Shown here: piece after piece, positions 42,334-51,258 of the stretch
Position numbering within the stretch: the first letter of the stretch is position 1
Layout of the letters: every line of letters starts with the position of its first letter
Source: DASXRA01 sp036558905
Lineage (GTDB): Bacteria > Actinomycetota > Actinomycetes > Mycobacteriales > Jatrophihabitantaceae
Direction: 5' to 3'
DNA length: 64,000 bases
NCBI GenBank assembly: GCA_036558905.1
Contig: DATBER010000199.1
Location: 1 to 64,000 of the forward strand
The notes under the pieces: generated by a model
Database searches by the model: none
The model's input: only the letters and a program-made list of their open reading frames with translations
What the model was told of the DNA's origin: nothing
Translations under genes and position numbers: made by a program

Positions 42334-43575
42334 CTATCCGATCCGAGACGCCGGCACGCCCGACTCACGCAGGACGCTCAGGGCGTGTGGCCCGGTGTCG
42401 CGACTGCGATGCAAGCGCGTGATCTCGCGCTCGACGGCGTCTCGGCGCAGGTCCAGGAAGGTCATGGCGCCCAGCCGGCCGGCGTCCAGGTCGGCCAGCA
42501 TCTGCCGCAACGACGCCTTGCTCACGGCCCGGCCGCCGAGACCGGCGATCACCGTGCTGATCTGGGCGCTCGAGCCCATCAGGGCAGTGCGAACATCAGC
42601 GGAGACCACGCCGCCGGCGCCGGGCGAGAAGGAGCGCTCGAGAACGACCACGCGCCGCGCCCCGGCCAAGGCTGCCCGTACCTCGGCGTACGGGAACGGC
42701 CGGAACATCGTCAGCGTCAGGACGCCCACATCTGCGGCCAGCTCGTCCACCAGCTCCTGGGCCGTGCCGCTCACCGACCCGAGCGCAACGATGACCGTCT
42801 CGGCACCATCGGTCCGATAGGACTCGACGGCCCGGACCGTCCGGCCCACGCCGGCCCCGTAGCGCCGAGCCAGGGTCGGGAACACGTCGGCGGCCTGGCC
42901 GAGCTGATAGTTCGACAGGTACCGCACCTCGGTGTAAGCCTCTGGCCCGACCATCGCGCCGATCGAAACCGGATCGGCCGGGTCGAGGAACTGCCGGGGG
43001 TGATACGGCGGCAGAAACGTGTCCACCTGCTCCGGCGAGGGCAGGTCGATCGGCTCGAATGCATGGGTCAGAACGAACCCGTCGACGCAGACCATCACGG
43101 GAACGGACAGCTCCTCGGCGAGCGCGAACGCGATCACGTGCAGGTCGGCCGCGGCCTGGTTGTCCTTGGCGTAGAGCTGAATCCAGCCGCAGTCGCGCTG
43201 GCTCATCGAGTCGCTGTGGTCGTTCCAGATGTTGATCGGCGCGCCAATGGCCCGATTGGCCACGGTCATGACGACCGGTAGTCCGAGGCCCGCGGCGTTG
43301 AACAAGGCCTCGGCCATGTACAACAACCCCTGGCTGGCCGTCGCGGTATACGCGCGCGAGCCGGCGGCGGATGCACCGATCGCCGCCGACATGGCGCCGA
43401 ACTCGGACTCGACCGTGATGAACTGGCATCCGGGCAGCGAGCCGTCCTTGGCCATCGCGCCGATCGCCTCGACGATGTGCGTCTGCGGCGTGATGGGATA
43501 CGCCGGCACGACCTGCGGACGGCATCGAGCCACGGCCTCGGCGATCGCCCGCGACCCTTCGATCTGCTTACGCAT
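42334..43575 (-). CDS. porA: 2-oxoacid:ferredoxin oxidoreductase alpha subunit (pyruvate type)
   Basis: A 413-residue subunit. The N-terminal pyrimidine-binding domain has EAVARCRPQVVPAYPITPQT, FITVESEFGAMSAAIGASAA and the TATASQGLLYMAEALFNAAG block. The C-terminal transketolase-like domain has VIVALGSVSGTAQELVDELA and LTLTMFRPFPYAEVRAALAG. The ATG at 43575 is preferred to 43623 because family similarity begins right there (KQIEGSRAIAEAVA). It overlaps the gamma gene by 8 bp and lies 12 bp from porB. Confidence 0.93.
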   Translation of the reverse strand: MRKQIEGSRAIAEAVARCRPQVVPAYPITPQTHIVEAIGAMAKDGSLPGCQFITVESEFGAMSAAIGASAAGSRAYTATASQGLLYMAEALFNAAGLGLPVVMTVANRAIGAPINIWNDHSDSMSQRDCGWIQLYAKDNQAAADLHVIAFALAEELSVPVMVCVDGFVLTHAFEPIDLPSPEQVDTFLPPYHPRQFLDPADPVSIGAMVGPEAYTEVRYLSNYQLGQAADVFPTLARRYGAGVGRTVRAVESYRTDGAETVIVALGSVSGTAQELVDELAADVGVLTLTMFRPFPYAEVRAALAGARRVVVLERSFSPGAGGVVSADVRTALMGSSAQISTVIAGLGGRAVSKASLRQMLADLDAGRLGAMTFLDLRRDAVEREITRLHRSRDTGPHALSVLRESGVPASRIG

Positions 43576-44230
43576 GAACCACTCCGTGCGTCTGGCGGTA
43601 GGCGGCGCGGGCGGCGGCGACATTGCCCTCCGCGACCGCGCCGTGGAATCGGTCGCGCAGGGCCTGCTCGACCGAGCCGATCGTCACCACACCGGTCAGC
43701 GCGGCCAGGCCGCCGAGCAGGCTGGTGTTGGGCAACGGCCGGCCCGTGTGCTCGCGCGCGATATCGGATGCCGGCAGCGTGACCAATCGCTCGGTGCGGT
43801 GCCGGTCGCGTAGCTCGTCCAGCCCCAGGTCGGTCCACGAGTGCGCGGAATTGATGAGCACGTAGCCCTCAGGGGCTAGCCCGGCGAACAGCTCGACGTG
43901 ATGCAGCAACGTCGCGTCCTGAACGACCACCGCGTCCGGTTCGGTGACCGGCTCGCGAACGCGGATCGGGCGGTCGTCCACCCGGCAGAAGGCCATGACC
44001 GGCGCGCCCATGCGTTCCGAGCCGAAGCTGGGGAACGCCTGCGCCTCGCGGCCGTCGAGAAATGCGGCCACTGAGAGCAACTCGGCGGCGGTCACGACTC
44101 CCTGGCCACCTCGCCCGTGCACGCGTACCTGGAACATCCGTCCATCACACGCCGCGACGGGCCGATCGGGCAGGGTCGTTGGTCCCGCGCTTGGGCCTTT
44201 CAACTCGCCGGTAGCGTCGACTCGGCTCAT
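43568..44230 (-). CDS. porG: 2-oxoacid:ferredoxin oxidoreductase gamma subunit
   Basis: A 220-residue subunit carrying VRVHGRGGQGVVTAAELLSV, AFPSFGSERMGAPVMAFCRV, VVVQDATLLHH and RPLPNTSLLGGLAALTGVVT, all typical of the POR gamma domain. The start at 44230 overlaps the ATPase stop as ATGA and was chosen for that reason. Conservation begins only at the internal ATG at 44137 (MFQVRVHGRGG), so the first 31 residues may be a non-conserved extension or the true start may be internal. Confidence 0.9.
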   Translation of the reverse strand: MSRVDATGELKGPSAGPTTLPDRPVAACDGRMFQVRVHGRGGQGVVTAAELLSVAAFLDGREAQAFPSFGSERMGAPVMAFCRVDDRPIRVREPVTEPDAVVVQDATLLHHVELFAGLAPEGYVLINSAHSWTDLGLDELRDRHRTERLVTLPASDIAREHTGRPLPNTSLLGGLAALTGVVTIGSVEQALRDRFHGAVAEGNVAAARAAYRQTHGVVHA

Positions 44231-46905
44231 CCGTGGACGCCTTGCGTGGTCGAGGTGGCGCGGCGACGCTGCCGAGCACGGAACAGTTCGTCGGCGCCCC
44301 AGACCAGCACCGGGCAGGGCAAGAGAGCGAGAAGTGCCCAGCCGGGCAGGGCTCGCGTACCGAAGACGTCCTGCAGCGGAGGCGCGTAGATCAGCGCGGC
44401 CGCGAAGGCCAGTTCACCCGCGATCCCCCACAGCAGCAGCGAGTTGCTGAACACCCCGATCGAACGCAGTGAGGCTCTTTCCGTGCGGGCGGCGAATGCG
44501 GTGCCGACCTGGCAGGCCACCAGCGTCGCGAACGTCGCGGTCGTCGCCTGCAGGTAGGCGTGGTGCAAGTTGGTGCCCGAGCCCACGCCGTCACCGAGGT
44601 GCCAGCCGGCCGAATACAGCACCGCGAAGTACATGCCCAGAGCGAGAACCGCCGAGATGCTGCCCATGAGTAGCCAGGCTCGGCCGAGCAGGCGACGCGT
44701 GATCAGCCGCTCACGGCGGGGTCGCGGTGGACGCTGCATGATGTCCGGCTCGGCCCGTTCACGGCCCAGCGCCAGCGCCGGCAGCGTCTCGGTCCCGAGA
44801 TCGATGGCCAGGATCTGGAGAACGGTAAGAGGAAGCGGGATGTGGCCGGCGCTGAGTGCGAACACTGCGAACGGTACAACCTCGGGCACAGCGTGGGCGA
44901 AGATGTACAGCACGAACTTGCGCAGGTTGTCGTAGGCTCGCCGGCCTTCGCGCACCGCGCTGACGATGGTGGCGAAGTTGTCGTCGGTGAGCACCATGGT
45001 GGCGGCCTCGCGGGCGACGTCCGTTCCAGATTTGCCCATAGCCACACCGATGTCGGCGCGGTGCAGCGCTGGCGCGTCATTGACCCCGTCGCCCGTCATG
45101 GCGACGATATCGCCGTTGTCGCGCAGTGCCTCGGCGATGCGCAGCTTGCCCTCCGGAGTGCTGCGCGAGAACACGATCTCGCCCGGCTCGGCCAGCATCG
45201 CATCGAGTTCGGGCTCGGACAGTGCGTCCGCGGTCGGTCCGGGCACGACGCGGTCGGCGCCGATGCCGACCTGCCGCGCGATCTCGCTCGCCGTGCGGCC
45301 GTTGTCGCCAGTGACGACGTGCACGCGGATGCCCGCCGTGTGGCAGGCGGCGACAGCGTCGGCCACCTCGGGGCGGGGCGGATCGAGCAACGCGATGAGC
45401 CCGAGCAGGCACAGGCCGGCCTCCGCGGCGTCGGCGTGCACGGGCACCGCGTCCACCGGCCGCGACGCGAGCGCGAGCACCCGCAGGCCGCGGCCGGCCA
45501 GGTCGTCGACGGCGGCGGACACGCCCTTTCTGTCCACTGTGGACATTGCGCGTACGCTCTGGCCGTCGTAGTACTCGCTGCACAGGGGCAGCACCTGCTC
45601 AGGCGCCCCCTTGACCTCGACGATCAACCCGTCACCACGTCGGCAGACGACGCTCATGCGCTTGCGACGCGGATCGAAGCGGAATATGGCAAGGCGTTCG
45701 GCGGGACGTGCGCCGAGCTCGCCGGCCGCCGCCCGAATGGCAGCCTCCATCGGATCGACCGTGACCTCGAGGTCGTTGCAGTCGGCCATGACGTCGGCTA
45801 CCACACGCAGCCGGTGATCGGCACGTGTGACATCAACCGCCTGACCACCGACCCACGCTCGCACCACCCGCATCGAGTTCTGGGTGAGAGTTCCGGTCTT
45901 GTCGGTGCAGATCACGGTGGTCGATCCGAGTGTCTCCACGGCCGACAGCCGTTTCACCAGCGCGCCACCACGAGCGAGCACCCGCACCCCGACCGCGAGG
46001 GCCAGCGTGATCGTCGGGAGCAGACCCTCCGGGACGTTGGCCACCAGCAGGCCGACCGCGAAAATCGCCGCATCGGACAAGGACAGCCCGGCAAGCAATC
46101 CCAACGGCAGGAACAAGATCCCGATGGCCACGGCGACCGCGGCGATCAACCAGGCGGAGCGGCGCACCTGCCGCTCCAGTGGGCTCTCGTCCGATCGTGC
46201 CCGCTGTGACAAGGCGGCGATCCGGCCCAGCTCGGTGTGCGAACCCGTGGCGAACACGATGGCTCGGGCCTCGCCGGTCGTGCACGCCGTCCCGGAGAAC
46301 ACCGCGTCGGGCGCGTCGATCAGCCGCTCGGCCGTATCGGGCTGGCCGGCCGAACGCGAAACGGGCGCGGACTCACCGGTCAAGGCGGACATGTCCAACT
46401 CGACCGTGCCGTCGATCAACCGCGCGTCGGCCGACACCCGGTCGCCCTCGGCGACCAGCAAGAGATCCCCGGGCACGAGGTCGACCGCGGGCACGACTCG
46501 GACGCCGCCGTCGCGAAGCACGTGGGCCTGCAGGGGCAGGTAGGCAGCGAGCGCCTCCACTGCGCGGGCCGCCTGGCGCTCCTGGGCGAACGCGACCGCG
46601 GCGTTCAGCACAATCACGCCGAGGATCGCCCAGCACAGGACCGGAGTTCCGGCGACCAGGGCCAGAGCGGCCGCGCCCCACAACAGCAGCGCGAGCGGAT
46701 GGGTGAACTGTCGCGTGAGGTCTACGAGCCAGCTCTGCCGCTTGGCCCTCGGCAGAACGTTCGGCCCGTAGACGTTGAGCCGCTGGGCGGCCTCGCGTTG
46801 GCCGAGGCCGTCCGGGCCGGTACGTAGGTCACGCATCAACCGGTCGAGCGGCTCACGCGTTGGCCGCTCCGTCACCGCCGTGACGCCGCCCGGCGGGGCG
46901 GTCAT
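44227..46905 (-). CDS. Cation-transporting P-type ATPase, CtpF-like (P2 type)
   Basis: An 892-residue P2-type pump. It has an N-terminal cation-ATPase domain (GLGQREAAQRLNVYGPNVLP), TGES at about 176-179, the ion-binding M4 motif NVPEGLLPTI at about 290-299, phosphorylation site D335 in CTDKTGTLTQN, KGAPE in the nucleotide domain, GDGVNDAP at about 605-612 and a C-terminal bundle of four to six helices. In M. tuberculosis CtpF belongs to the DosR regulon and exports calcium. It overlaps the USP upstream and porG downstream by 4 bp each. Confidence 0.93.
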   Translation of the reverse strand: MTAPPGGVTAVTERPTREPLDRLMRDLRTGPDGLGQREAAQRLNVYGPNVLPRAKRQSWLVDLTRQFTHPLALLLWGAAALALVAGTPVLCWAILGVIVLNAAVAFAQERQAARAVEALAAYLPLQAHVLRDGGVRVVPAVDLVPGDLLLVAEGDRVSADARLIDGTVELDMSALTGESAPVSRSAGQPDTAERLIDAPDAVFSGTACTTGEARAIVFATGSHTELGRIAALSQRARSDESPLERQVRRSAWLIAAVAVAIGILFLPLGLLAGLSLSDAAIFAVGLLVANVPEGLLPTITLALAVGVRVLARGGALVKRLSAVETLGSTTVICTDKTGTLTQNSMRVVRAWVGGQAVDVTRADHRLRVVADVMADCNDLEVTVDPMEAAIRAAAGELGARPAERLAIFRFDPRRKRMSVVCRRGDGLIVEVKGAPEQVLPLCSEYYDGQSVRAMSTVDRKGVSAAVDDLAGRGLRVLALASRPVDAVPVHADAAEAGLCLLGLIALLDPPRPEVADAVAACHTAGIRVHVVTGDNGRTASEIARQVGIGADRVVPGPTADALSEPELDAMLAEPGEIVFSRSTPEGKLRIAEALRDNGDIVAMTGDGVNDAPALHRADIGVAMGKSGTDVAREAATMVLTDDNFATIVSAVREGRRAYDNLRKFVLYIFAHAVPEVVPFAVFALSAGHIPLPLTVLQILAIDLGTETLPALALGRERAEPDIMQRPPRPRRERLITRRLLGRAWLLMGSISAVLALGMYFAVLYSAGWHLGDGVGSGTNLHHAYLQATTATFATLVACQVGTAFAARTERASLRSIGVFSNSLLLWGIAGELAFAAALIYAPPLQDVFGTRALPGWALLALLPCPVLVWGADELFRARQRRRATSTTQGVHG

Positions 46906-47792
46906 CGCAGGCTGTGGGTCGGCACGACGGCGACCGGGCACATCGCGTGGTGCAGCACACCCTGGGTCGTGGACCCGAGCAGCGTGCTCGCCAACGCCCG
47001 GTGGCCGTGACTGCCGACCACCAGCAGATTCTGGGCAGTCGACGCCCGTACCAGGCCCGTGATCGCGTGTTCGCGAATCACCTCAGGATGCACTGCGACG
47101 TCCGGGTACTTCTGTTGCCAACCGGCCAACGCCTCGGCGAGCCACGCGGTGACCCGCTCGGGGGCCGGCGGCTCCGGGCGCCAGCTCATGACGGCGAGCA
47201 GATCCGGATGCCAGCACAGGACCGCCCTTACCGCGACGTCGCGGCGGCTGGCGTAGTCGAACGCGTACTCGAGAAGTGCCTGCGAGCGATGGGAACCGTC
47301 GATGCCGACCACGACAGCCGCTCGTTCGTCGGGACGTCCGGCGGGTTCGCGGACGACGACCACCGGGCAGGTGGCCCGAGCGGCGACCGCCGCGCCGACC
47401 GATCCGTGCACCGCTGAACCGAGCGCCTTGAGGTGCCGCGATCCCAGCACGAGTTCGCAGGCGTGCCGCCCCTCGCTGAGCAGTACCTGCGCCGCATCGC
47501 CGTCGATCGCACCGCCGCCGACATCGGTCGCGCCGAGAACAGCCGCTCGCGCGATCATGTTCGACACCAACTGCTCAGCGATGTGTCGAGGCATCTGGAG
47601 GTCGGCGTCGGGGACGCTGCGGTACAGCGGCACCGGGGCGTAGCTGAGGTTCCACTCGTAGGCGTGCACCACACGCAGCGGAGCCCGGCGGCTCAGCGCG
47701 TCGGAGACGGCCCACTCGGCTGCGTCGTCGCTAGCTGGAGAGCCGTCGACTCCGACTACCACGGGCAACTTTTCGTACACGATGGCCTCCAC
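46902..47792 (-). CDS. Universal stress protein, two USP domains
   Basis: A 296-residue tandem USP. Domain 1 (VVVGVDGSPASDDAAEWAV) has a degenerate loop, LGSRHLKALGSAVHGSV. Domain 2 (VVVGIDGSHRSQALLEYAF) has the canonical loop VVGSHGHRALASTLLGSTT. This is the reverse of most USPs here, in which the first domain is canonical. Second gene of the DUF1876-to-POR operon; 17 bp after DUF1876. Confidence 0.92.
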   Translation of the reverse strand: MEAIVYEKLPVVVGVDGSPASDDAAEWAVSDALSRRAPLRVVHAYEWNLSYAPVPLYRSVPDADLQMPRHIAEQLVSNMIARAAVLGATDVGGGAIDGDAAQVLLSEGRHACELVLGSRHLKALGSAVHGSVGAAVAARATCPVVVVREPAGRPDERAAVVVGIDGSHRSQALLEYAFDYASRRDVAVRAVLCWHPDLLAVMSWRPEPPAPERVTAWLAEALAGWQQKYPDVAVHPEVIREHAITGLVRASTAQNLLVVGSHGHRALASTLLGSTTQGVLHHAMCPVAVVPTHSLR

Positions 47793-47809
47793 TCGAAACG
47801 TTCAGCTCG

Positions 47810-48055
47810 TCACCGCAGTGCGGCGATGTCGCCGGCGGCGGCGTTGAGCAGCTGCTCGCCCAGGGCAACGAGTGCCCGGCCGACCGCCAGCTCGTCGCCG
47901 ATCTCGGCAACCGGCCGGTCGGCCGGATTGCGCCGGGCCGTGCCTTCGGCGGTCAGCTTTGTGGCCGGCGTCTCCATGACGGCGCGGGCCAGCGTGGTGT
48001 CAGCGTCGTGCTCGAACAGGTAGATATGGACGTTCCACTCGGCAACGTGCTCCAT
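47810..48055 (-). CDS. DUF1876 family protein (Rv1738/Rv2632c-like)
   Basis: An 81-residue protein: EWNVHIYLFEHDADTTLARA, TPATKLTAEGTARRNPADRP, EIGDELAVGRALVALGEQLL. This is DUF1876, whose mycobacterial member Rv1738 is one of the strongest DosR-induced genes and structurally resembles ribosome hibernation factors. A role in slowing translation during hypoxia is therefore plausible. The ATG at 48055 is preceded by GAGGAGG. It heads a seven-gene operon ending with the Fe-S flavoprotein. Confidence 0.92.
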   Translation of the reverse strand: MEHVAEWNVHIYLFEHDADTTLARAVMETPATKLTAEGTARRNPADRPVAEIGDELAVGRALVALGEQLLNAAAGDIAALR

Positions 48056-48114
48056 GACGACCTCCTCGTCTGGGTGTGTGCTTCGATCTTCAGCGGATCG
48101 GCGACCTGTCCCCA

Positions 48115-48128
48115 GTGCCGAACGTCCC
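48115..48128 (+). promoter_or_regulatory. Bidirectional DosR-like box
   Basis: GTGCCGAACGTCCC. It lies exactly 59 bp from the ATG of DUF1876 (48055, minus strand) and 59 bp from the ATG of the DUF779-like gene (48188, plus strand). Confidence 0.7.
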
Positions 48129-48187
48129 GATCGGAAGACGACGAACGACCGTGACGCACCGGGTGGTCGGCGGCGCACGGTTGGAAC

Positions 48188-48595
48188 ATGCCCAGACACG
48201 ACGCGAAGCTGTTCGAATCACAAGAGCCGCCGGCCGGGCTGCGGGTCCCGCACCTCACCGGCTCTCGGAGCGCGCTCGATGCGCTGTCCGCGCTGCGTCG
48301 TTCTCAGGGCGGACAGGTCATAGTGCTGGGGCCCGTGTGCGCACGGGTGAGCGTTGCACACGTTCGGGCGAGGTCTGGCTACGCGCCGCATCGCGGCGAG
48401 ATCCGGATCGGCACCCTCGCGCACTGCCCGATCTACGCGACGCGCAGTTGCATCGAGACTTGCCCGCACGAGGGGTTGATCCTGGACGTGGTCCTGGCTA
48501 CTGGCCGCCGCGGCGCGCCCGTGTTCCTCACGCGACCGGAGTCGCGCATGGAGCGGCAGGAGCGCGTCTTCAGCAGCCGTGCGTGGGACGGCTAG
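48188..48595 (+). CDS. Divergent DUF779-like protein
   Basis: A 135-residue protein. RSALDALSALRRSQGGQVIV, GEIRIGTLAHCPIYATRSC, LILDVVLATGRRGAPVFLTR follow the DUF779 layout (LIxxLRxxxGxxMF..., FRxGxxDxxLGxxxGxPFY..., LDVxxGxGxxFSLExxxxxRFLTR). The family's SGGCCDGSxPMC cysteine cluster is replaced by GPVCARVSV, while other cysteines appear at C51, C80, C88 and C92 (CIETC). DUF779 genes often sit beside aldehyde dehydrogenases; none is here. Its stop overlaps the GNAT/acyl-CoA synthetase stop within CTAG. Confidence 0.6.
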   Translation: MPRHDAKLFESQEPPAGLRVPHLTGSRSALDALSALRRSQGGQVIVLGPVCARVSVAHVRARSGYAPHRGEIRIGTLAHCPIYATRSCIETCPHEGLILDVVLATGRRGAPVFLTRPESRMERQERVFSSRAWDG

Positions 48596-51258
48596 CCACG
48601 GCGCAGTTGCCGCAGCATCGGATCCGGTGCTTCTGCCGCCGGTGCGATCCGGACCTTTGCGTCGACGACGATCAAGTCGTCGCGCCCGCGGCACACGACC
48701 GGGTTGAGGTCCAGCTCCGCGATCTCCGGCAGGTCCTCGATAAGTGAGGCGATGCGCAGCAGCAGCCGTTGCACAGCTGGCCTGGATACCACCGGCCGCC
48801 CGCGGAACCCGTCGAGCAACGCCGCCGTGCGCAGCCCGCTGACCATCTGCTCGGCGTCCTCCTCGCTCAAGGGGGCGAGGCGAAGCTGCCGATCGGCGAT
48901 CATGTCGGCCAGGACTCCCCCGGCACCGACCATGACAGCCGGACCGAACTGCGCGTCCTGGACGGCACCCATGATCAGCTCGATACCCGGGCCGACCATT
49001 GGCTGGATCAGCACGTCGCCACTAGCCGCTGCCTGCAGCTCGGCGACAGCTGTGCGCAGTGCGGACTCATCGGCGATGTTCAGGTGCACGCCGCCGATGT
49101 CGGTCTTGTGGATGACCCCCGACGCGACCTTGGCCGCGACCGGGTAGCCGAGCTCGCGCGCAGCCGCCACGGCGGCGTCGGCGTCGGCGACGACCCGCTC
49201 AGCGCACAGCGGGATGCCATATCGGACGAGCAGGCGCGCGATGTCCGCGGTACTCAACCACTCGTCACCGGCCGCCAGGCGCTGCTCGATCAGTGCCCGT
49301 GCGCCGGCCTGGTCGATCGTCTCCAGTGGTTCCGGCTCAGTCGTCTGAGCCGAACGGATGCGGGTGTACCGGACGGTCAGCCCGGCCGCGGCGGCAGCCG
49401 GCTCCGGGAAGCTGAACACCGGGGTCTTTCTCCCCGCGGGGGGCGAGACGGAACCGGCCGGTCCGCCGACGTGGGTTGCGATCAGCGGCTTGGCCGACGT
49501 TGCTGCAGCTAGCGCGATCGCCTGCATGACCTCGACCGGATCGGCTACGAGCGTGTCGGTGAACACCGTGAGCACGAGGTCCACCTCGTCGGCGTCGAGC
49601 GCGGCCGTCACCGCCCCCGCGACCTCGGCGGGCTGCACTCCGGCTCCCAGGTCGATCGGATTCCGGCACGATGCCGCCGACGGCACGGCCGCCCGGATAC
49701 GCCCGGCGGTGCACTCCTGGAGGTCGACGACGGTCAGGCCGGCGGCCTGCGCGGCATCGGCCGCAAGGATGCCCGGCCCGCCTGAGTTTCCGACGATGGC
49801 CACCCGCGGCCCGGCGGGCAGCGGCTGCTCGCAGAGCACGCGGGCAGCGTCGAGCATCTGCTCCATGGTGTCGACGCGCAGCACGCCGGCCTGCTCGAAC
49901 AGCGCGTCCACCACCGAGTCCGACGAAGCCGCGGCAGCGGTGTGCGACGCGCCGGCTCGCTGCCCGGCGGCCGAGCGTCCCGCCTTGATGGCGATGATCG
50001 GCTTGCTCCGCGAGACGCGGCGGGCGATCCGGGCGAACTTACGCGGATTGCCGAACGACTCGAGATACAGGGCGATCACCGACGTCCGCGGATCACGCTC
50101 CCAGGCAAGCAGCAGATCGTTGCCGCTGACGTCGGCCTTGTTGCCGACCGACACGAACTGAGATACCCCCAGGCCACGCTGCTGGGCAGCGATCAGCACC
50201 GCGATGCCGAGCGCGCCCGACTGCGACACCAGGCCGAGCTGACCGGGATCCATAGGCACCGGAGCGAACGTCGCGTTGAGCCGCACCGCCGGGTCGGTGT
50301 TGAGCACGCCCAGGCAGTTCGGCCCGACCAGCCGCATGCCGTACCGCCGCGCGACATCCAGCACGTCGCGCTGGTGCGCCCGCCCGGCCGCTCCTGTCTC
50401 ACCGAACCCGGCACTGAGCAGGATGACCGCGCGGGTTCCTCGCTCACCGCACGCCCGCAGCACGTCCAGGACCTGCGATGCGGGCACGGCCACGACGGCC
50501 AGATCCGGCGGCTCCGGCAAGTCGGCCGGCGATGCGACGGACGCGACACCCAGTACCGAATCGTGCTTCGGGTTCACGGCGTACACCGTTCCCGTGTACC
50601 CGCTGTCGAGAATGTTGCGCAGCACCTCGTGGCCGACCGCGCGCGGCCGCACGCTCGCGCCGACGACCGCCACCGAGCGGGGCGCCAGGACCGCTTGCAT
50701 GCTCGCGACGTCGGCCGTCCGCTCCCGGTCATCGACGGCCGCGATGACCGCTGCGCTCGGCTCCAGGTCGATGGTGATGTGGAAGGTGCTGTAGTCCGAC
50801 TTGATCGCGAGATTGAAGCCGAGGCGGCGGATCACGTTGATCATCGTCGCGTTCTCGGACAGCACGTCAGCGATGAACCGCTTGATGCCATAACGGCGCG
50901 CACAGCTGGCCAGATGCTCGATGAGCAGCGTGCCGATGCCCTCGTGCTGAACGTGATCGTCGATGAGTACCGCGATCTCAGCTGATGTCGCGGTGACCCG
51001 CTCGAATGACGCGACGCCGACGATCTGCCCACCGACCAGGGCCACCAGCGCCTGGTGATCAGCGTCGGGCGGGCGCACGAGACTCGGCACGTAGACGTCG
51101 GCGGCGTGCCGGCTGACCGTGAAGAAACGCAGGTAGATCGACCGCTCGGAGACACGCTCGTCCAGTTCGAGCAGTGCCGCGCGGTCGTCGCTGCTGATCG
51201 GGCGGATGTGCACCAGCCCGCCGTCGGCGCGGACCGCATCCGCTTCGCCGGTGGTCAT
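48592..51258 (-). CDS. GNAT acetyltransferase fused to ADP-forming-type acyl-CoA synthetase
   Basis: An 888-residue protein. The N-terminal GNAT domain is about 15-170 (VHIRPISSDDRAALLELDER, AEIAVLIDDHVQHEGIGTLL, VIRRLGFNLAIKSDY). A CoA-binding domain starts LAPRSVAVVGASVRPRAVGH; ligase domains carry LVSQSGALGIAVLIAAQQRG, ASHTAAAASSDSVVDALFEQ with the phosphohistidine-type H, and GNSGGPGILAADAA. The C-terminal ATP-grasp has GYPVAAKVASGVIHKTDIGG and ELDLNPVVC. Such proteins acetylate (Pat-like) or make acetate plus ATP from acetyl-CoA. Here the GNAT domain is N-terminal. It overlaps GAPDH by 4 bp. Confidence 0.92.
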   Translation of the reverse strand: MTTGEADAVRADGGLVHIRPISSDDRAALLELDERVSERSIYLRFFTVSRHAADVYVPSLVRPPDADHQALVALVGGQIVGVASFERVTATSAEIAVLIDDHVQHEGIGTLLIEHLASCARRYGIKRFIADVLSENATMINVIRRLGFNLAIKSDYSTFHITIDLEPSAAVIAAVDDRERTADVASMQAVLAPRSVAVVGASVRPRAVGHEVLRNILDSGYTGTVYAVNPKHDSVLGVASVASPADLPEPPDLAVVAVPASQVLDVLRACGERGTRAVILLSAGFGETGAAGRAHQRDVLDVARRYGMRLVGPNCLGVLNTDPAVRLNATFAPVPMDPGQLGLVSQSGALGIAVLIAAQQRGLGVSQFVSVGNKADVSGNDLLLAWERDPRTSVIALYLESFGNPRKFARIARRVSRSKPIIAIKAGRSAAGQRAGASHTAAAASSDSVVDALFEQAGVLRVDTMEQMLDAARVLCEQPLPAGPRVAIVGNSGGPGILAADAAQAAGLTVVDLQECTAGRIRAAVPSAASCRNPIDLGAGVQPAEVAGAVTAALDADEVDLVLTVFTDTLVADPVEVMQAIALAAATSAKPLIATHVGGPAGSVSPPAGRKTPVFSFPEPAAAAAGLTVRYTRIRSAQTTEPEPLETIDQAGARALIEQRLAAGDEWLSTADIARLLVRYGIPLCAERVVADADAAVAAARELGYPVAAKVASGVIHKTDIGGVHLNIADESALRTAVAELQAAASGDVLIQPMVGPGIELIMGAVQDAQFGPAVMVGAGGVLADMIADRQLRLAPLSEEDAEQMVSGLRTAALLDGFRGRPVVSRPAVQRLLLRIASLIEDLPEIAELDLNPVVCRGRDDLIVVDAKVRIAPAAEAPDPMLRQLRRG

